Part shown: one piece after another, positions 7,586 through 16,009 of the stretch
How the letters are laid out: every line of letters starts with the position of its first letter
How positions within the stretch are numbered: position 1 is the first letter of the stretch
NCBI RefSeq assembly: GCF_030863805.1
Contig: NZ_CP132957.1
Coordinates: 2,604,001-2,668,000, forward strand
Reading direction: 5' to 3'
Length of the DNA: 64,000 nucleotides
From: Kineothrix sp. MB12-C1
GTDB lineage: Bacteria > Bacillota > Clostridia > Lachnospirales > Lachnospiraceae
Made by a program: the position numbers and the translations under genes
The notes under the pieces: generated by a model
Databases searched by the model: none
What the model was told of the DNA's origin: nothing
Seen by the model: the letters and a program-made list of their open reading frames with translations, nothing else

Positions 7586-8515
7586 ATGGAGTTGCTTAGT
7601 GTAATTGTTCCCTGTTATAACGAAGAGGAGAATGTTTTTGATTTTTATGACGAGCTAATGAAAAATGCGACGTTTTTCGAAGAACGGAAGCTTCAGGTAG
7701 AGATTTTATATATTGATGATGGTTCTAAGGATAAAACAGTAGAAAAGGTAAAAGAATTGATAGAAAAGGACAAGCGTGTTCATCTTATATCTTTTTCCAG
7801 AAACTTCGGGAAGGAAGCGGCGATTTATGCCGGACTTTTGAAGTCGAAGGGAGACTATGCAGTTATGATGGATGCAGACCTGCAGGATCCCCCCTCTCTT
7901 TTGCCCGATATGTTCCTTCATATCGATAACGGATACGATTCGGTAGCGACAAGAAGAGTGACAAGAAAGGGAGAACCGCTTATTCGCTCCTGGTTCGCAG
8001 GGATGTTCTACAAAATTATGAATCGGATTTCACGTACAGAAATTGTGGATGGAGCCAGGGATTATCGCCTGATGACGAGGCAAGTGGTGGATGCCATTTT
8101 AGCTATGACGGAGTATAACCGTTTTACCAAGGGGATTTTTGGCTGGGTAGGTTTCGAGACGAAGTGGTTGGAATATGAAAATGTGGAGCGCCGAAAGGGT
8201 GAAACGAAGTGGTCGTTTTGGAAACTCTTTTTATATTCCATCGATGGGATTACGGCATTCTCTACGGTACCTCTCGCCATAGCATCGATTATGGGCGTTT
8301 TATTCTGCCTTTTTGCCTTTTTATTTATTATTGTAATCATTGTCCGTAAGATGATGTTCGGTGACCCGACCTCGGGCTGGCCTTCACTTGTATGCATTAT
8401 ATCACTCGTAAGTGGTGTACAGCTATTTTGTCTTGGTATTGTTGGACAATATTTATCCAAGACTTATATGGAAGTGAAAAGAAGGCCTATTTATCTCGTA
8501 AAAGAAGAAATATAA
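7586..8515 (+). CDS. GtrB/DPM1-like polyprenyl-phosphate glycosyltransferase (GT2)
   Basis: Transfers a sugar from a nucleotide donor to undecaprenyl phosphate at the inner face of the membrane. The 309-residue protein has a GT2 domain with DDGS (44-47) and the family-typical DADLQDPP (96-103). It ends in two hydrophobic segments near 228-265 and 272-295, as in bactoprenol glucosyl transferases. This lipid-linked sugar would be flipped by a GtrA protein (one at 32241) and used by GT-C enzymes, several of which lie in this window. It is the first gene after the promoter at 7507-7535. The sugar is not predictable. Confidence 0.9.
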   Translation: MELLSVIVPCYNEEENVFDFYDELMKNATFFEERKLQVEILYIDDGSKDKTVEKVKELIEKDKRVHLISFSRNFGKEAAIYAGLLKSKGDYAVMMDADLQDPPSLLPDMFLHIDNGYDSVATRRVTRKGEPLIRSWFAGMFYKIMNRISRTEIVDGARDYRLMTRQVVDAILAMTEYNRFTKGIFGWVGFETKWLEYENVERRKGETKWSFWKLFLYSIDGITAFSTVPLAIASIMGVLFCLFAFLFIIVIIVRKMMFGDPTSGWPSLVCIISLVSGVQLFCLGIVGQYLSKTYMEVKRRPIYLVKEEI

Positions 8516-8532
8516 AGTATAAGGTAGAGAAA

Positions 8533-9288
8533 ATGATGAACCACCTTGTAAGTATTATTGTTCCGGTATATAATGCCGGAACATATATTGAAGATACCAT
8601 CGAAATGGTACGCTGTCAGACTTATGCGCATTGGGAACTTTTGCTTGTGGATGATGCTTCTTCCGATGACAGTAGGATGAAAATAGAAGAATATTGTAAA
8701 AAGGATAAGAGAATTTCCCTGATTGCCAAAGAAAAAAATGAGGGAGCGGCTCTTGCCCGTAATACGGGAATTGCAGGAGCCGGCGGAAGATTTATCGCAT
8801 TCTTGGATGCGGATGACATGTGGCTGCCGCAGAAGTTGGAAAAAGAGCTGCAATTTATGGAGCAGAAGAATGCGGCTTTCGTTTTCAGCAGTTATGAATT
8901 CGGAGATGAAGAGGCAAAGGGAACCGGGAAGGTAGTGAAAGTTCCGGAGACGCTCACTTATCGGGAGGCTCTTTCCAGAACGGTGATTTTTACTTCTACG
9001 GTTCTTTTTGATACGGAGAAGTTGAATAAAACATTGATACAAATGCCGAACGTAAAAAGCGAAGATACTGCTGCTTGGTGGAGAATTCTAAGAAATGGCT
9101 ATACTGCTTATGGGTTGAATGAGGTGCTCGTTATCTATCGTAGGCCAAGAAAATCATTGTCCTCAAATAAGTTGGCGGCAATCAAAAGAATCTGGAATTT
9201 GTACCGGAGGGAAGAAAAATTGTCCTTACCATACAGCATATATAATTTTGTTTTATGGGCCTTTCGGGCGGCATTAAGACGGATATAA
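8533..9288 (+). CDS. Family 2 glycosyltransferase
   Basis: A 251-residue GT-A fold transferase, probably adding one sugar to the lipid-linked repeat unit in the cytoplasm. It has LVSIIVPVYN at the N terminus, VDDASSDD near 39-46 and a FLDADDMW metal-binding DxD-type motif near 95. I chose the double ATG at 8533. A longer frame overlaps the previous gene by over 100 bases and would add a non-family N terminus. It follows the GtrB-like gene by 17 bases. Acceptor and donor are unknown. Confidence 0.88.
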   Translation: MMNHLVSIIVPVYNAGTYIEDTIEMVRCQTYAHWELLLVDDASSDDSRMKIEEYCKKDKRISLIAKEKNEGAALARNTGIAGAGGRFIAFLDADDMWLPQKLEKELQFMEQKNAAFVFSSYEFGDEEAKGTGKVVKVPETLTYREALSRTVIFTSTVLFDTEKLNKTLIQMPNVKSEDTAAWWRILRNGYTAYGLNEVLVIYRRPRKSLSSNKLAAIKRIWNLYRREEKLSLPYSIYNFVLWAFRAALRRI

Positions 9289-9308
9289 TTAAAGGATGAG
9301 GTGTACTT

Positions 9309-10688
9309 GTGAAACGTTTGGAATCCATGAAAAGAATGATCGTATTACAGCTTTCGCTGTTGGGGCTTTGTCTGCAGGCCGCTGTTTACGCTTATGTTTG
9401 GTTTGAAAGATACTATCCGCTTGTATTGTTGAAATTAAAGTTTTATGTGAATGGACATATTTTAATGCTTGGAATTTATTTTGTTCTTCTGCTTTTCTTC
9501 ACTAATACTTATGGCGGACTGAAAATTGGATACTTGAAACCCTCCGATATCTTTTTCTCACAGGTCTTTTCCCTGCTGGCAGTAAATGTAATTTCTTATT
9601 TTCAGATTTCCCTTATGAGGAACTGGCTGGCTCCGATAGGGCCTATTTTGCAGGCGACTGCGGTGCAATTTCTGGTGGCCGGCATTTGGACCTATCTATG
9701 TAATGTTTTTTACCGTAGTGTATTTCCACCGAGGGAAATGATGCTCGTATATGGTGAGCGGTCTATCGATGATATTTTGAACAAATTTGCCACAAGAAAA
9801 GATAAGTTTAAAATTGTAAAGTGCATGAATATATCAGAAGGATTAAACGAGATTGAACAAGAGGCTCTCAGGCGATATGATGCTGTTGTGCTCTGGGATA
9901 TCCCGACGCAGGAGAGAAATAAGCTGCTTAAGTTCTTCTATGGGAAATCGATTCGTGTATATATGATGCCCAAAATCACAGATGTGTTAATCCAAGGCTC
10001 GGATAAGCTACACCTGTTCGACACTCCGATGTTCCTGACGAGAGAATATTCGCTGACAGTGGAACAAAGAGCGGTGAAACGGCTTATCGATATCGTATGC
10101 GCCCTTCTTTTGATTATAATTACATCCCCTATTATGCTCGTGACTGCGATTATTATTAAGCTTTATGATAATGGCCCGGTGTTGTACAAGCAGGTGCGCT
10201 GTACAAGAGATGAAGCGGAATTCAATATTATGAAGTTCCGCAGTATGCGGGTGGATGCGGAGAAGGATGGCGTGGCGAGACTCGCGGCTAAGAATGATTC
10301 GAGAATTACACCGATTGGAAAGTTCATAAGAGCGGTACGCATCGATGAGCTGCCCCAATTATTCAATATTTTAAACGGTGAGATGTCGTTTATCGGTCCG
10401 CGTCCGGAGCGTCCGGAGATCATTGCTCAATATGTGGAAGAGATGCCGGAATTCGTCTTCCGCATGAAGGTAAAAGCTGGGTTGGCGGGCTATGCCCAAG
10501 TCTATGGAAAGTATAATACAACACCTTATGATAAATTAAAGCTGGATTTGGCTTATATTGAAAACTATACGGTATGGCTGGATATTAAATTAATGCTCCT
10601 CACACTTAAAATATTGTTCCGCCCGGAGAGTACAGAGGGTGTGGAAAGCAAGCAGGTTACAGCGCTCAAGCAAGAAGGGGATAAATAG
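9309..10688 (+). CDS. Initiating polyprenyl glycosylphosphotransferase (WbaP/CpsE type)
   Basis: Starts a glycan repeat unit by moving a sugar 1-phosphate from a UDP-sugar to undecaprenyl phosphate. The 459-residue protein has the long architecture: hydrophobic segments in residues about 10-130, a CoA-binding-like middle, then the bacterial sugar transferase domain from about 255. That domain has a re-entrant helix (260-284), KFRSM (309-313), RIDELPQLFNIL (344-355, catalytic Asp-Glu) and GPRPERP (363-369). The GTG start at 9309 has GAGG eight bases upstream. A second, short initiating transferase is at 47977, so two glycans may start here. Confidence 0.92.
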   Translation: MKRLESMKRMIVLQLSLLGLCLQAAVYAYVWFERYYPLVLLKLKFYVNGHILMLGIYFVLLLFFTNTYGGLKIGYLKPSDIFFSQVFSLLAVNVISYFQISLMRNWLAPIGPILQATAVQFLVAGIWTYLCNVFYRSVFPPREMMLVYGERSIDDILNKFATRKDKFKIVKCMNISEGLNEIEQEALRRYDAVVLWDIPTQERNKLLKFFYGKSIRVYMMPKITDVLIQGSDKLHLFDTPMFLTREYSLTVEQRAVKRLIDIVCALLLIIITSPIMLVTAIIIKLYDNGPVLYKQVRCTRDEAEFNIMKFRSMRVDAEKDGVARLAAKNDSRITPIGKFIRAVRIDELPQLFNILNGEMSFIGPRPERPEIIAQYVEEMPEFVFRMKVKAGLAGYAQVYGKYNTTPYDKLKLDLAYIENYTVWLDIKLMLLTLKILFRPESTEGVESKQVTALKQEGDK

Positions 10689-10699
10689 ACTGGATGTCA

Positions 10700-10725
10700 T
10701 TACGGTGAGGAAACTGAACTGTTAC
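10700..10725 (+). repeat. Start-proximal hairpin, GTAAC/GTTAC family
   Basis: TTACGGT and ACTGTTAC flank GAGGAAACTGA, a somewhat imperfect copy of the recurrent hairpin. It ends 20 nt before the ATG at 10745. Confidence 0.6.
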
Positions 10726-10744
10726 AGAAAGGAAGGACGGCAGA

Positions 10745-11845
10745 ATGGAGAACGAGAGATATTTGCGGGCAGGGATTGATCTGAAACGGTTGGTTTTGCG
10801 GTTTACGGGTAAATTCTGGATGGTAGCGGCGGCTGCCGCTATAGGGGCGGCACTGGGAATCTGCTTTTATCTGCTAGCGCATTTGGTATTTGCACCACAG
10901 AAGGAATATCAATCGGTATCCAAGATATATCTGAATTTCAACTGTGAGCCGGAAGATTTTAATGAGCTTTCTTACAACGGATATACCTGGAATGATTTAT
11001 TGGATACGGATCCTATTTTAGATTATGCGATGGCGGAACTTCCGGCGGAGGTGAGCAGAGAAGAAGTAATTGCAGCCACTAAGGCGGAGATTTTATCGGA
11101 TATTCGTTTGCTCACTGTGACAGTGACAGCAGAACAGTCAGAGTTGGCGGCGCAGATTATGGAGGCGATACAAGTTTCTCTTATTCATTTAGGAGAGACG
11201 GATGAATTGTTCCATAGCATAGAGATATACAGTACGACAGAACCGGAACGGCCGGTGTGGGATAATCGCACGATGAATGCAGGGATAACTGGAGCAGTTC
11301 TGGCACTTGCTATTTCCTTGCTCGTTATGGTCTTCTACTATGTACTTGAGGATTCTGTGTATGTGGAGGCTGATGGTGAGAAGAGGTTTGATCTGCCTGT
11401 ACTGGGTATTTTCACTGCGGGAGAGGCGGGAACATTTCAAAGTTACGGCAAGGCATTTTTCGCCAATTACAGTTATCTATGCCGGGACAAGAAAGAGATA
11501 GCGCTGATCAGTGTAGACTGTGAAGAGGATGCGAAGCTTGCTCAGCAAATGATGGAGAAAATTCTCAGTACGGCAAGACTGGATAGGGAGTATGCAAATG
11601 TTCCTATGAGAATGCCGGAAGACGCAATAGAAGTATATGAAGAAGTGAGAAATATGGATGGCGTTATTCTCATTGTGCGCTATGGCAGGGGAAATGGCAG
11701 ACGTATTGAACGTGCTATCAGTAACTTAAAGAAACAGAACTGCAAGATAATCGGTATGCTCATAGTGGAAGCAGATGTGCGATTTTTGAAGCGTTATTAT
11801 ATGATACCAGGGTCAAAAAGGTGTAAACCGAAGAGGGCCGACTAA
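10745..11845 (+). CDS. Wzz/CapA-like chain-length regulator with a degenerate kinase-like tail
   Basis: Polysaccharide co-polymerase that sets chain length at the membrane. The 366-residue protein has transmembrane segments at about 24-49 and 179-201 flanking an external domain of about 130 residues, with the pre-TM2 proline motif EPERP (166-170). The cytoplasmic tail from about 218 looks like the Rossmann fold of a BY-kinase (IALISVDCEEDAKLA near 252-266). It has no Walker A glycine-lysine motif, so it is unlikely to bind ATP. The last residues contain a half copy of the palindrome found at 46708. It pairs with the polymerase at 12662. Confidence 0.82.
   Translation: MENERYLRAGIDLKRLVLRFTGKFWMVAAAAAIGAALGICFYLLAHLVFAPQKEYQSVSKIYLNFNCEPEDFNELSYNGYTWNDLLDTDPILDYAMAELPAEVSREEVIAATKAEILSDIRLLTVTVTAEQSELAAQIMEAIQVSLIHLGETDELFHSIEIYSTTEPERPVWDNRTMNAGITGAVLALAISLLVMVFYYVLEDSVYVEADGEKRFDLPVLGIFTAGEAGTFQSYGKAFFANYSYLCRDKKEIALISVDCEEDAKLAQQMMEKILSTARLDREYANVPMRMPEDAIEVYEEVRNMDGVILIVRYGRGNGRRIERAISNLKKQNCKIIGMLIVEADVRFLKRYYMIPGSKRCKPKRAD
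11802..11822. repeat. Half copy of the 46708 palindrome in a coding 3' end
   Basis: TGATACCAGGGTCAAAAAGG matches the left arm of the 73-nt palindrome at 46708-46780 almost exactly, with the same ATTAT lead-in. The right arm is missing. It encodes the terminal IPGSKR stretch of the chain-length protein. Confidence 0.6.
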
Positions 11846-11879
11846 AAATAAGAAGGTACGGAACAGTTACAAGAAGGGT

Positions 11880-12665
11880 ATGGTTGTTAAAATGAAATTG
11901 CAGATGTTAGTTTCAGCAGTGAATCAGGAAGTGCTAACGTTAGCTGATAAAATGAATATAGAAACAGATGCCATTATTGTTAACCAATGCGGACACTTTT
12001 CTTATGATGAATACGAGCGGGGAGGACATCGAATACAGTGCTACAGCTTGCAGGAGAAAGGCGTGGGCTTAAGCCGCAATACGGCGCTTATGCGAAGCAT
12101 TGGGGATATTAGTGTTTTCGCAGATGAAGATATCGTATACAAAGTAGGATATGCAGAGAAAATAAGGAAAGAATTTGAACGCAATAAAGAAGCGGATATT
12201 ATTCTATTCAACGTAAAAGTGGCTGAGGCGAGGAAAACTTATTGGAACCAAGAGGATAAAAAAGTCCGTTGGTATAATTACGGACGATATCCGGCTTACA
12301 GTATTGCTGGCAGAACAGAGGCGCTCCATCGTGCGAATGTGAGTTTTTCCCTTCTCTTCGGCGGTGGTGCCAAATATAGCAATGGAGAGGACAGTCTTTT
12401 TTTGAAGGACTGTTTGAAGGCGGGGCTTCGTCTGTATGCTTCTCCTATAGTGATAGGAGAGGAAATCGAGAGAGAATCCACGTGGTTCCATGGATATAAT
12501 GAGAAGTTTTTTAGGGACAGAGGCGTTTTGTATCGCTATTTGTACGGAAGGATGGCGATTCCTTTTTCGTTGCGGTTTCTGTTGGTGCATAGGAAAGAAA
12601 TGTGTACTCAGATAGGACTGAAGCAGGCGTACCGATGGATGCGGGAAGGGGTTTTAGAATTATGA
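11880..12665 (+). CDS. Family 2-like glycosyltransferase
   Basis: A 261-residue protein with a GT-A-like core. GVGLSRNTAL (61-70) is a motif common in GT2 enzymes, followed by a FADEDIV acidic metal-binding motif (80-86) and a later NGEDSLFLKDC segment typical of the acceptor-side acidic region. The N-terminal nucleotide-binding part is shorter than usual. A second in-frame ATG at 11892 is an alternative start; the run ATGGTTGTTAAAATG recurs before other genes here. Its stop overlaps the start of the EpsG-like gene as ATGA, so the two are coupled. The donor sugar is unknown. Confidence 0.75.
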   Translation: MVVKMKLQMLVSAVNQEVLTLADKMNIETDAIIVNQCGHFSYDEYERGGHRIQCYSLQEKGVGLSRNTALMRSIGDISVFADEDIVYKVGYAEKIRKEFERNKEADIILFNVKVAEARKTYWNQEDKKVRWYNYGRYPAYSIAGRTEALHRANVSFSLLFGGGAKYSNGEDSLFLKDCLKAGLRLYASPIVIGEEIERESTWFHGYNEKFFRDRGVLYRYLYGRMAIPFSLRFLLVHRKEMCTQIGLKQAYRWMREGVLEL

Positions 12666-13774
12666 TTTTTTATACAGCAATTGCGGTAGTAACCGTGCTT
12701 TTGGCAGCATCGGTCAGGGTAATGCCGGTATATAAGGCGCATAGATGGAGCAGGCAGCAGGCTTTGAACGGGCTGTGCCTGTTTTCTATTTTTGCTATCC
12801 TGTTCGCAGTATCCGCATGTAGGCTGAATGTAGGTAATGATTATGCCAAATACGTGGAATTTATGCATTTGATTGCCAGCGGTGCTTATAGCTATGTTCC
12901 TACTGAAATAGGATTCAATGCACTTGTGGCGGTATTGTATAAGATATCCGGATATGAAAACTTTTTGCTGGTATTTGCTGTATTTGCGTTTGTTACCATT
13001 TTTTTCTTTTTAAAAGCAATGTATGAGCAGAGTGATAACTTTGGGTTCAGTTTCTTTTTGTTTATGGCCTTCGGGTTTTATTTCCATACCTTTAATACCG
13101 TGCGTTATTATCTTGCGTTGGCACTTGCTCTATATTCCATCAAATATGTGTTGAAGGGCGAATGGGGAAAGTTCCTCATTTTGATTCTGATAGGATCTAC
13201 CTTCCATAAGTCTTTATTAGTAGTAATTCCCCTGTATTTTCTTGCAACCTTGTCGTGGAAAAAGTGGCAGCTTGCCATTATGGCAGTTTTCAGCAGTAGC
13301 TTCTTCTTTCTGCAAGATTTTTATTTAAAAGTTGTGGTATTCCTATATCCTTCGTATGCAGACACAGAATATTTAGAGGGTGGTATTAGCTGGTTTAATA
13401 TCATGAGATGTGCGGGAGTTCTTGTGTTATCCCTTTTATATTACAAAGATGCGGTGAAGGATAGCAGAAGGAATCGATTCTATTTTTATTGCAATCTTGG
13501 CGCTCTTGTGCTCTATGTATGCTGTTCCTTTTTACCGATCATTACGAGAATCGGTTATTATTTGAATATTACTCAGATTCTTTTTCTTCCGGCTATCGTA
13601 GCCAGAATACCGGATAAACGGCAGAAAAAGTTCTTCAGCATTATGATAGTATTGGCAGCTTTGGGCTATTTCGCTCTCTATTTGATGCGTGCAGGAAATG
13701 ACGGTATCCGTGTACTGCCCTATCAAACGTTTATGTTTTATGATATGGTGCCGATTCTATCGGACATGAATTAA
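12662..13774 (+). CDS. EpsG-family polysaccharide polymerase (Wzy-like)
   Basis: Probable polymerase joining repeat units on the outer face of the membrane. The 370-residue protein is mostly hydrophobic, with about ten segments. It carries the EpsG-family N-terminal motif NVGNDYAKY (56-64) followed by a loop with PTEIGFNAL, and the internal YYLALALALYS region. The start at 12662 overlaps the previous stop (ATGA). A longer frame from 12602 has a hydrophilic head and overlaps the previous gene. With the Wzz-like protein at 10745 and the initiating transferase at 9309 it forms the core of one assembly line. Confidence 0.85.
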   Translation: MIFYTAIAVVTVLLAASVRVMPVYKAHRWSRQQALNGLCLFSIFAILFAVSACRLNVGNDYAKYVEFMHLIASGAYSYVPTEIGFNALVAVLYKISGYENFLLVFAVFAFVTIFFFLKAMYEQSDNFGFSFFLFMAFGFYFHTFNTVRYYLALALALYSIKYVLKGEWGKFLILILIGSTFHKSLLVVIPLYFLATLSWKKWQLAIMAVFSSSFFFLQDFYLKVVVFLYPSYADTEYLEGGISWFNIMRCAGVLVLSLLYYKDAVKDSRRNRFYFYCNLGALVLYVCCSFLPIITRIGYYLNITQILFLPAIVARIPDKRQKKFFSIMIVLAALGYFALYLMRAGNDGIRVLPYQTFMFYDMVPILSDMN

Positions 13775-13784
13775 AGGAGTAGGT

Positions 13785-14591
13785 ATGGGACAAGTGATGT
13801 TCAGCATTGTTGTGGTCTGTCTGAATGAAGGAGAACGTCTTAGGGATACGGTGGAAAGTATCAGGCAGCAGACCTACGATAATTATGAAATTATAGTTAA
13901 GGATGGATTGTCTACGGATGATTCTCTCAGGCTTCTTCCGGAAGATGAAAGAATCAAACTATATCGTATGGCGGATAAAGGTATTTACGACGCCATGAAT
14001 CAGGCGGCGGAGAAGGTGCGTGGTGACTTTATCTTTTTTTTGAATTGTGGGGACAGCTTTTATGGGGAAGAAGTGCTCGCAAAGACAGCGGAACAAATAG
14101 CGGTTCGTTCTGTAAACGGTGAGGCGGTATTTTATGGCGATATTTTTGAAAAGGTAACGAAGGAACGGGTGAAATCCAATCCCCGCATGGATGCATTCGG
14201 ATGTTACCGAAATGTACCCTGCCATCAGGCTTGCTTTTATTCGGCAGATCTCATACGTCAGAAAGACTTCGATGTGAACTATAAGGTGAGAGCTGACTAT
14301 GAACATTTTCTCTGGTGTTTTTTCCGAGGGAAGGCACAGATGGTATCCATGCCGTTTATCGTGGCGAACTACGAAGGCGATGGGTTCTCCGAGACAAAGG
14401 AAAATCGGAAAAGGTCTGCCAGAGAACATCGGGAAATTGTGAAGAAATATATGTCTGTGAGACAGGTATTTTATTATCGCATGCTTATGGTTCTCTCCCT
14501 TGCCCCTTTGCGGACGAGGATTGCGAGAAATAAGACAACGGCGCATTTTTATAATAAACTGAAAGAATTATTTTACAGGATGCGAGGATAG
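13785..14591 (+). CDS. Family 2 glycosyltransferase (WcaA/PgaC-like short type)
   Basis: A 268-residue cytoplasmic GT-A enzyme. It has FSIVVVCLNEG (6-16), KDGLSTDDS (39-47) in place of the common VDDGS, DKGIYDAMN (64-72) and NCGD (87-90). This pattern is typical of colanic-acid WcaE-like and related GT2 proteins. It follows the polymerase by ten bases with GGAG upstream. The downstream 150 bases hold hairpins and a possible small coupled frame. The sugar specificity is unknown. Confidence 0.85.
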   Translation: MGQVMFSIVVVCLNEGERLRDTVESIRQQTYDNYEIIVKDGLSTDDSLRLLPEDERIKLYRMADKGIYDAMNQAAEKVRGDFIFFLNCGDSFYGEEVLAKTAEQIAVRSVNGEAVFYGDIFEKVTKERVKSNPRMDAFGCYRNVPCHQACFYSADLIRQKDFDVNYKVRADYEHFLWCFFRGKAQMVSMPFIVANYEGDGFSETKENRKRSAREHREIVKKYMSVRQVFYYRMLMVLSLAPLRTRIARNKTTAHFYNKLKELFYRMRG

Positions 14592-14660
14592 TATGAAAAA
14601 TGAATTTTTCACACGCAACTTTGTGCCTGCGACCCAAGATTTGCAGGCTGTGAGAAAGTC
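14592..14660. repeat. Paired intergenic hairpins
   Basis: TGAAAAAT/ATTTTTCA near 14594-14611, then GCCTGC/GCAGGC near 14629-14650, with partly complementary flanks. This resembles the two-hairpin elements at 50738 and 54602, but lies farther from the next gene. Confidence 0.5.
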
Positions 14661-14741
14661 ATGGTTATTAAAATGAAAGACAGACTCTCTTACAGCTCGT
14701 TATTTATATGGGCGCAGGAGTATGCAGATAGGAGCAGGTAA
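14661..14741 (+). other. Possible 26-residue upstream frame coupled to the next gene
   Basis: ATG 14661 opens 26 codons (MVIKMKDRLSYSSLF and on) ending in TAA at 14739-14741, which overlaps the ATG of the next glycosyltransferase as TAATG. GAGAAAG precedes it. The head ATGGTTATTAAAATGAAA nearly matches the start region of the 11880 and 35635 genes. It may be a coupling leader peptide or merely the relic of a copied start region. Confidence 0.25.
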
Positions 14742-16009
14742 TGAAGGTGCTATGGTTATGTAATATCATGATTCCGGCCATTGCGAAAAGCCTTGGGTTG
14801 CCCTATAGCAATAGGGAAGGCTGGCTGACAGGAATTTATGAACGCATGAGGCAGGAAGAGCATGAGAAAATAGAGTTAGGTATTTGTTTTCCGGTGGATA
14901 AGGGGTGTAAAAGCGGACGTGTGCATATGCAGACGGCGGTTTGCTATGCATTTGAAGAGGATTTATCTGCCCCGGAAAGGTATGCGGAGGATCTGGAGGA
15001 GGAATTCAGAAGGATTCTGGCGGATTTTCAGCCGGATATGGTACATATTTTTGGGACAGAATTCCCCCATACACTTGCTATGGTGAAGGCTTTTGGCCGT
15101 CCCGAGAGAACTCTTGTGGGAATTCAAGGGCTTTGTTTCGCTTGTGCCGGGGAGTATATGGCTGATATCCCGGAATATGTACAAAACAGGGTGACATTTC
15201 GGGATTGGCTGAAGAAGGATAGTATAAAAGAGCAGCAGGAAAAGTTCATGCTTCGTGGGGAACATGAAATAGAAGCGTTGAAAATGGCTGGTCATATTAC
15301 AGGAAGAACGGAATTCGACAGGCAGGAAGTGAAAAGACTTAATGATGGCGCGTTGTATCATTTTATGAATGAGACGATGAGAGAGCCTTTTTACCGTGGG
15401 AAGTGGAATATTGAAGAATGTGTGCCATACAGCATTTTCTTAAGCCAAGGGGATTATCCGCTGAAAGGTTTTCATTATGTACTTAGGGCGATGTCCATAG
15501 TTCTGGAAAGCTGCCCTGCTACCCGAATTTATGTGGCAGGGAACAGTATTACTGACAAGAAGACAATAAAGGATCGTATTAAACTTTCCTCTTATGGAAA
15601 GTATTTGCTGGAGTTAATAAAAGAGAACCATTTAGAGGATAAAGTAGAGATACTCGGTAGACTTACGGCAGAGGAAATGAAAGAACAATTTCTGAAAAGC
15701 AGTGTGTTTGTATGTCCATCCTCTATTGAGAACTCCCCCAATTCTATAGGGGAAGCGATGCTGTTAGGCGTTCCTGTAGTGGCTGCGAAGACGGGGGGAA
15801 TCCCCAGCTTGATCGAAGATGAGTCAGAAGGACTCCTTTATCCTGCAGGAAATGTGGATAAGTTAGCAGAAGCGATTCTTCGTGTGTGGACAGAGCAGGA
15901 AAAGACGCTGGTAAGAGCAGAGGCAGCAAGAAACAGGGCAATAATAACTCATGATGCCGACATTAATTATAAGAGACTTTTGGAAATATATAGGGAGATT
16001 TGCGTATGA
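14741..16009 (+). CDS. Family 4 glycosyltransferase
   Basis: A 422-residue GT-B enzyme acting in the cytoplasm. The C-terminal half has the GT4 donor-binding block CPSSIENSPNSIGEAMLLG (about 324-342), continuing into GVPVVAAKTGG, which holds the EX7E-like acidic pair. The N-terminal half (DMVHIFGTEFPHTLA near 100) is the acceptor side. Its start overlaps a small upstream frame (TAATG) and its stop overlaps the next gene (ATGA), so translation is coupled on both sides. Donor and acceptor are unknown. Confidence 0.88.
   Translation: MKVLWLCNIMIPAIAKSLGLPYSNREGWLTGIYERMRQEEHEKIELGICFPVDKGCKSGRVHMQTAVCYAFEEDLSAPERYAEDLEEEFRRILADFQPDMVHIFGTEFPHTLAMVKAFGRPERTLVGIQGLCFACAGEYMADIPEYVQNRVTFRDWLKKDSIKEQQEKFMLRGEHEIEALKMAGHITGRTEFDRQEVKRLNDGALYHFMNETMREPFYRGKWNIEECVPYSIFLSQGDYPLKGFHYVLRAMSIVLESCPATRIYVAGNSITDKKTIKDRIKLSSYGKYLLELIKENHLEDKVEILGRLTAEEMKEQFLKSSVFVCPSSIENSPNSIGEAMLLGVPVVAAKTGGIPSLIEDESEGLLYPAGNVDKLAEAILRVWTEQEKTLVRAEAARNRAIITHDADINYKRLLEIYREICV

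Noticed and set aside
8491-9042. 183-codon minus-strand frame
   Set aside because: Antisense to the GT2 gene at 8533 with no independent signal.
13959-14546. 195-codon minus-strand frame
   Set aside because: Fully antisense to a well-conserved GT2 gene; composition is that of a shadow frame.
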